A stretch of DNA of 64,000 bases from Amoeboaphelidium protococcarum (taxonomy: Eukaryota; Aphelidiomycota; Aphelidea). Below the pieces are notes generated by a model. The model made no database searches. It was not told the DNA's origin and was given only the letters and a program-made list of their open reading frames with translations. The stretch's first letter is position 1; each line of letters begins with the position of its first letter. Shown one piece after another: positions 58,258-64,000 of the stretch. The DNA lies in NCBI GenBank assembly GCA_023515745.1, contig JALECJ010000257.1, forward strand, positions 1,428,687 to 1,492,686, in the 5' to 3' direction. A program made the translations under genes and the position numbers.

Positions 58258-60108
58258 ATGACTGTGCCTGCGAGTGAAGACGTCTCCTTTGCCGAGCTGA
58301 AAAACTATGTAAACTGTTAGACTCTGATTACCAGGGAGACTGCATTCTAGGCACGTCGCGGTCTTTGGTTCATCAAGTCACACATGTCGGCGTACAAGGC
58401 ACATGCATCGTCTATTGCTATGCTTACCACTGAGACTACCATCAAATTTGTGCCTGGTTAGCATTACAATTTTCTTGACTGGTACGACGCGGAGGAGACT
58501 GAAGAATTGCTGAAATTAGATCCTCTTCAGTGGAAGAGTCAGGATCATTACGCTGTACTTGGTCTAGACAAGCTGAGGTACAACGCTTCGGCGAATGACA
58601 TTAAGAAGGCGTACCGTATGAGAGTGCTGAAGCATCATCCGGATAAGATGGGCGCCGATGGTTAGCAGTAGTAGCAGCAGCAGTAGTAAGAAGATAACTT
58701 TTTCAAGTGTATTCAACGCGCGTATGAACTCCTCTCTGATCCGGTAAAGAGGCGCCAATTTGACTCTGTTGATCCAAAGTTTGACAATTCGATACCATCC
58801 GCATCACAAGTGCATATCGCGTATCCTCAACAATTCTTTGAGATATTCGGTCCGGTATTCGAACGTAACGCGCACTTTTCCAAGGTTGAGCCTGTGCCTG
58901 CAATAGGCGACTTGCACACTCCTCGATCTGCCGTGAATTAGTTTTACAAGTTTTGGACTTCCTTCGATAGCTGGAGATCTTTTGAGATGTTGGACAAGGA
59001 GATGTAGGAAGAGGTGGAGAATCGTGATGAGCGTCGATGGCTCGAGAAGTAGAACAAGGCCGACCGTGCCAAGAGAAAGAAGGAGGAGTCTGCGCGTCTG
59101 ATTAAGCTGGTGGATCTGGCTATGAAGTTTGATCCGCGATTGACCGCCTTTAAAGAATATGATGCCTAGTAGAAGGTGATGAAGAAAAAGCAGAAGAAGT
59201 AGTAGGCTGGTGCGCCTTATCGCGTCGAGAGGGAGCAGAAGGAGGCCGCAGAGAAGTTGGAGTAGCTCAAGTTAAAGGAGCAACAAGATAAGATGGCCGA
59301 TTTGAAGAAACAGAAAGAGTAGAGGAAGAAGGAGATCAAAAATATGAGAAGATCAATTAGAAGTCAAGTTGCTGATCATTTGGATAATGATGCGAGTCAT
59401 ATTGCAGATGAGCTGATTTTGAGTCTTGCAGATGATTTGGAAGCTTTATAAGGTGTCAATAAGTTGATGTCTGAATGTGGGGAGCCTCAGGCATTATTGG
59501 ATGTCTTACAGTCAGAGTACAAGCGCGTCAAAGGTGTTGATGCAAAGGCTGCCGGTGTGAAGTAAGTCGTGTAAGAGGATAAAGTATCTACCCAGGTTGA
59601 TGGTTCTAATGCTACTAACAACGCCGAATCGGAAAAGGCAAAAACCGCGTCTGAGGAGCCTCGTAAGTGGACGGCTGAGGAGATGAAAGTTTTAGTCAAG
59701 GCAGTGAATTAGTTTCCTGGTGGCACTCTGGACAGATGGGAGACTATTGCGGATTATGTGGCCGCTCACTCTTCGTGTCCAAAAAGAAAGGCTGCAGAGA
59801 TTATTAAGACTGTTAATGATCTTAAACGTGGCGCGGTGATGCCAACCTAATTGCATTAAGCAGAAGAATAGTCATCTCCTCACTAGAATGCATCTGCGAA
59901 TGACGCGTCAATTGCAGAAGGCCGTCCATGGTCTTAGAATGAGCAGAAGCAGTTGGAATTGGCTCTAAAGTAGTATCCAGCGTCTGCATTTAAGTCATCG
60001 TCTGATAGATGGAGTAAGATAGCTGAGGTGATTGAGAATCGTTCAAAGCAAGAAATAGTTGATAGAGTGAAGGAGGTGGTCAAGTCGATGAAGAATGGCA
60101 AGAAGTGA
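58258..60108 (+). CDS. DNAJC2: Zuotin/DNAJC2-type ribosome-associated J protein (616 aa)
   Basis: Hsp70 co-chaperone of the ribosome-associated complex. Single exon. J domain from about 95 (DHYAVLGLDKLRYNASANDI) with the catalytic HPD in LKHHPDKMG (about 126-130); its loop carries a run of Gln written with mixed TAG, TAA and CAG. A zuotin homology region follows (FYKFWTSFDSWRSFEMLDKE), then the charged ribosome-binding helix (RAKRKKEESARLIKLVDLAM). The C-terminus has two SANT domains: PRKWTAEEMKVLVKAVNQFP (about 470) and GRPWSQNEQKQLELALKQYP (about 556). Two C-terminal SANT domains are typical of animal and protist MPP11/DNAJC2; yeast Zuo1 lacks them. Confidence 0.95.
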
Positions 60109-60407
60109 TATAGTAATGAGATGGTACATTCTGTATTGCTTTAGAGTTCAGAGTCGAACCAATGATATATGAGGATAATAAATTACTAAAATACTAGCCT
60201 CAGCCACTCAGAGCATTTATTACATCTACTTTATTCCCTTCAGCAATGTGTTATCTAATGTTATAAAATAACATAATGTGAATATTTAACGAACCATTTG
60301 TAGGTACCATATTGTCCAGAGGCATTCACAGAGCAATCGCGAATCGTTGCACCAAGACACTGTTTAAACTTTAGAACGTCCTTCATATCGTAGTTCTACT
60401 TTTCAGT
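60109..60407. other. Convergent 3' region
   Basis: About 300 bp between zuotin and the SAM-like gene. No feature seen. Confidence 0.5.
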
Positions 60408-61250
60408 TCACTTGCGATCATATTTACCATTAAATTGCTAATAAAATTCTTGATGTGCGCGCAATACTGAACGTTACATATTATGTAGACCATCAAGACA
60501 CTGACGCCATTCACCGCCAGCAATCCAATTTTCAGGTATCCAGATAATTCTCAGAAATACCTCAGGGTTATCACGGTATAAGGCTACAAAGTCGTCCCTG
60601 GAAAGGTAGGACGCGATCGGATTGCCGTAAATGATAACAGCGCCTTTTCTATCAGACAATGAAGTGGCCATTTACGCGACAGCCTACCAATTCTCTTCAG
60701 ATTCATCGATTCTGTTGAAGCGCAAATTGATCAACTTCACCTTTGGCATTCCCGGTGTGAAGTCTGCAACAGGCTGAATATTGACTAGAAAGTTTTACTC
60801 TAAATTCACATATTCAATGTCAGCACTAACACTTTTCAAAACATCGGACAACAGTGGCGATACGCGTAAATGTTCCAGTTTGTCATCAAAAACTTTTTTC
60901 AAACGTAAGGTCTTATTGCCAGGTAGACTAAAGAAATCTTAACCAATCTCGAAATACAAAGTAGGATCGACTAAATTTTCGCATTTAAAACCAGTCTTTA
61001 ATATGGGGACAGATTACAGCAGTTTAAGTCTTGGACCACCAGCCGTTAATCCCATATCTTTGGCCTGTTCGTGCGTAAGACTTAACAGCTGATCACCGCA
61101 TAGTTTATTGATGGCCACAAACTACAATAAATCATCAAGATACACGTATGATGCGCATTACTCTGTCAGATATTATTAAACTTCTTCATGATCGTATGCC
61201 TTAAACTGTTTCATCTATTCGATACTAAGAGTTGGACGTTCAGAAGGCAT
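60408..61250 (-). CDS. SAM-like domain protein of unknown function (280 aa)
   Basis: Single exon from ATG 61250 to TGA 60408. Residues about 18-75 look like a SAM helical bundle (YVYLDDLLQFVAINKLCGDQ, LLSLTHEQAKDMGLTAGGPR, LKLL), with the family pattern of a Gly-Pro-Arg-x-x-x-L end helix. The remainder is an alpha/beta region (KGAVIIYGNPIASYLSRDDF) without a signature I know. Location probably cytosolic. Family of the second half unknown. Confidence 0.65.
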
Positions 61251-61384
61251 TTTATTTACATAATCCGAAGCTCTAAAGAGAAGGTGTTGTGACGCGAAAC
61301 TAAAGGTAGAATCAATAAAACCAACTTTAGATTAAATATCAGCGCGCATCACTCTTAATTCACTATAAATCCACACCAATTATA

Positions 61385-63954
61385 TCAATTCTCCTCTTAG
61401 ATAACCTCACTCTACGTGTTATTATGACTATTGTTGGCAGTAAGAGACGCGGACTACAACTTTTCAATCAGAGATCCAATTACCACGGGGTGAATTACAT
61501 CCTGCAAATGTCTACTCAAATCCACTAGCATCTTATCTTCAACTGTGAGCTCCGTACTAATTTGACCAGAAGTCTCACCAAAGAATCTAGTCAGCTTACC
61601 CACTCGCTTTCTCTATCTAGCAGTCTTGAAAGTTTTCATCAATGATGAGTCCTCACCACCTTCAGCTAGGACATCATCCTCAATGTTATCGCCATTATCA
61701 TGATGATGGCCACCTTCAGCCCGTTCAAAGTCTTCCATCATCTCGACCAAGTCGGTCAAATTGCGTTCATCGCTGAGTAGATACAGCAGGACATATTCAT
61801 CATTCACAACATCACCATCATCCACATTATCCTTCTCCTCAGGCACAAAGGCCAACACGTTTGACGCCATCACATCGCTGGGCACCACTTCACCAAACAT
61901 GCTCTATAACTTATTTGCTCTTCTGAAGTACACTTGCCTATCCTTTGAAGATAAATTCTTCAGCGTGGCTCTAGTCTCTGGTGCGATTTAGGCCAACGAT
62001 ATTCTCTCACCCAGAAATTACTGAATCTTCTCCAACTTCTTGCGACGATAATCCTTCACATCTCTAATCTACTTGACTCTATCCGAGATATTGACCAAGG
62101 AGGTACTACCAGTATCAGTTGACAAGAACGAGATGGCATCAATAGATGGCGAAATTCTGGCAGATTCCAAACCTCGACTCTGATTCAATCTATCACCGCC
62201 ACCTTGACGAGGTTGGATAGAATGAGCAATCAAATCTTCATTCGGCATTTCTCCAAACACACCTTTAAGCTTACGAGAGGTGGCAATAAACTTTCTCTTG
62301 GTCTCCACATCCAACTCATTCTTCATTGGAGGTGGAACTTTGGCCATCTCTTTAGACTCTTTGGTATGAGAAGATTCAATACGATCTATAAGATGCTGTT
62401 CAAACAATTACTCAGGTGGTAGACGGTCAACACCGAAAAAGTCTTCCAACTTGCCCACCTTCTTAACCTTATTATTACCAGTATTAACACCTTGATTCAC
62501 GCTACTGACATCAATGCTCTGAGAATCACTGGTGGATGAAGCTTAAACTTGAGATGCGGTGCTATTAGAACTTGACAATCGACTGCGCATCTCTTCAACC
62601 TGGACATTTTACACTGCCTGATCGATTGGTTTATCACCAAAAAACTTCTTCAATCTCTTCTCCCTCTAAATTCTGCGAGCCTTCTGAGCGATCGTCAATT
62701 TAGGACCGTTTCCGTAGAAGGCTTCACTAGTACGTCTGACAAACTTGATTCTCGCACCCGATTCACTGCCGGAACTCTTCACCTTGGGACGCATCTATAC
62801 CATATCCCCTGCACTATTCAGATCCAACAGCTCACTTCTCGACGCATTATAAGCATACTTTTTCGCAGTCGGAGAACCACTGTCCACTCCATCTGCAACG
62901 TTAAATGCGACAACATTACCTGCACCTTGGGCGAGAGCTTCCACAACAGCATTCTTCATTCCCTCCACATCTTGCTAGAATTTCAAATAATGCTGACCAG
63001 GCAAAAAGTGCGAGTCTTTAAACTCTTCTGGGTTCTACTTCGCAGCATCCAACATCTTTCCATAAAGGGGGGACTGAACAAACTTTGGATATACGAACTG
63101 CTTCAAGTATTGAAAAACTCTGTAATGCAATCGATCATAAAGTTCGGTGTTGAGAGGATTCTGCAAACCAGTCACAGAGTCAACGTGAGGAATTGGCCAC
63201 TGTAATGAATGGAATTCAGATACCGGCAAATTCAATCTCAGAGATGATTTTTAGGACAGGAACGTAAAGTAAATATATCTGGCATGCAGTACAAGGCTGG
63301 TATATTCTTCCGAATTGGTATTAATAGATGAACCATCTGAGGAAGAGCCTGCAATTTAGCACAAATTCTTAAAGACTTCCACCTCAAGCCAGAACAACAA
63401 ATGCTCAATCTCAAAATCTTTCATACAAAACTCTTGGAAATGAGATAAAAGTTGCAGATTATGAAGCACAGCGAGCAGATCCACCTTAACTTAACTAAGA
63501 TCTGAAGCATTCTTTGTATGAAATTGCAGCAGATTATTATACTCCTGCTCAAAATTCTACTCCAACTAATCAAAAGTCTCAGAGCCCGTGGTGCCATGAT
63601 ATAAACCATAAACATACACAGTATCACCTGTATTTAATACCTCATTGACACCAGCTGAGAATTTAAGAGGAACCTGACCAGAATCTGCGAGCACAAGCAC
63701 CTTCAAACTGGTGATCAATTAATCTTCCTGCGCATCAGAAGAATTGATGGTGGTGCTGAGATTATTAAACGCATACTCAGCCTCAATCCTCGTACAGAGC
63801 TACTCGACAGTGCTGTTTCTCTTCACCACAACGGATAACTTTGTCTCTTATGTGCCAGGTTGTATAGTCTCCGATGATACAGTATTCAGGACAACGTACA
63901 CTCTCATAAACTCGGCCAAGTGCAGCAATGCCTACTAATAATCACATTCCAACA
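61385..63954 (-). CDS. RGS-domain protein with six K-L-x-x-F-F-G-like repeats, 5' part outside window
   Basis: Open frame ending at TGA 61385. The left part of this exon in reading order starts at a probable splice acceptor (TTTTTTGTAG at 63955), so the gene continues beyond the right edge. An RGS domain, which speeds GTP hydrolysis by G-alpha subunits, is seen: LLSHFQEFCMKDFEIEHLLF followed by WLEVEVFKNL, and later LYDRLHYRVFQYLKQFVYPK. A Gly/Asp-rich sheet region precedes it. After it come six short repeats: LKKFFGDKP, KLEDFFGVD, KLKGVFGEMP, IQQFLGERIS, KLQSMFGEVV and KLTRFFGETS, spaced by 45-90 residues. Basic linkers separate them. Function of the repeats is unknown. Confidence 0.82.
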
Positions 63955-64000
63955 CTACAAAAAATCGAGATAATTCGTTAAAGTATTAAAATCAAAAAAT

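Noticed and set aside
1-64000. Standard genetic code with many pseudogenes
   Set aside because: Only TAA/TAG, never frameshifts, interrupt the conserved genes, and they fall on Gln positions. A code change explains everything.
1-64000. Bacterial operons or a viral segment
   Set aside because: Spliceosomal introns, RPS4, APC6 and peroxisomal signals show a nuclear eukaryotic genome. No capsid, polymerase or phage gene is seen.

Overview
The window reads as nuclear DNA of a gene-dense eukaryote with a reassigned genetic code. In every recognisable gene TAA and TAG stand where glutamine is expected (IMP dehydrogenase, acyl-CoA dehydrogenases, peroxiredoxin, APC6, hAT transposase), and each reading frame closes at TGA. 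Under the standard code every one of these genes looks shredded. Introns are short (about 54-70 bp, GT...AG), except one of 644 bp in RPS4. The mix of genes (fungal-type cytochrome b5-acyl-CoA dehydrogenase fusion, CARMIL, FUN14, telobox Myb protein, peroxisomal SCP2) points to an opisthokont-like protist. An aphelid-like relative of fungi is my best guess; ciliates share the code but fit less well. The organism is inference; the code is seen directly.

Layout. 0-2 kb: a mitochondrial DEAD-box helicase cut by the left edge, and a multi-pass membrane protein. 2.2-7.3 kb: an accessory stretch bracketed by two outward-pointing tRNA-Ser genes. It holds a Fanzor/TnpB-like RuvC nuclease gene, a coding-like stretch I could not resolve, palindromes, a GC-rich hairpin and one small ORF. 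8-16.3 kb: housekeeping genes (2-Cys peroxiredoxin, IMPDH, cyt b5-ACAD, a TIP30-like reductase, COX17, RPS4, tandem SCP2 ending in SKL). 16.5-22.1 kb: a membrane-anchored kinase and a 1203-aa disordered protein. 22.5-26.4 kb: a 1294-aa transposon-like protein joining a DDE-like domain to a DEDDy 3'-5' exonuclease. 26.8-28.6 kb: an unknown secreted protein. 29.19-33.01 kb: a complete hAT transposon with perfect 8-bp target duplications, whose single ORF fuses a Ulp1-like protease to a hAT transposase. 33.4-40.9 kb: a CARMIL homologue and a second membrane kinase, paralogous to the first. 41-44.8 kb: FUN14 mitophagy-receptor homologue, APC6/CDC16, a small ORF. 44.9-49.6 kb: three genes for secreted or surface proteins (two Cys-rich, one GH5-like glycosidase with a C-terminal anchor). 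49.9-61.3 kb: glutaryl-CoA dehydrogenase, a SUMO-targeted RING ligase, a vWA protein, a telobox Myb protein, zuotin, a SAM-like protein. 61.4 kb to the right edge: an RGS protein with six copies of a short Leu/Phe-Gly motif.

Themes: fatty-acid and amino-acid oxidation (two acyl-CoA dehydrogenases, peroxisomal SCP2), membrane-kinase and actin signalling (kinases, CARMIL, RGS), and at least three independent mobile-element-type genes (Fanzor-like, DDE-exonuclease, Ulp1-hAT). The Fanzor-like locus and the Ulp1-hAT element are the most interesting parts.
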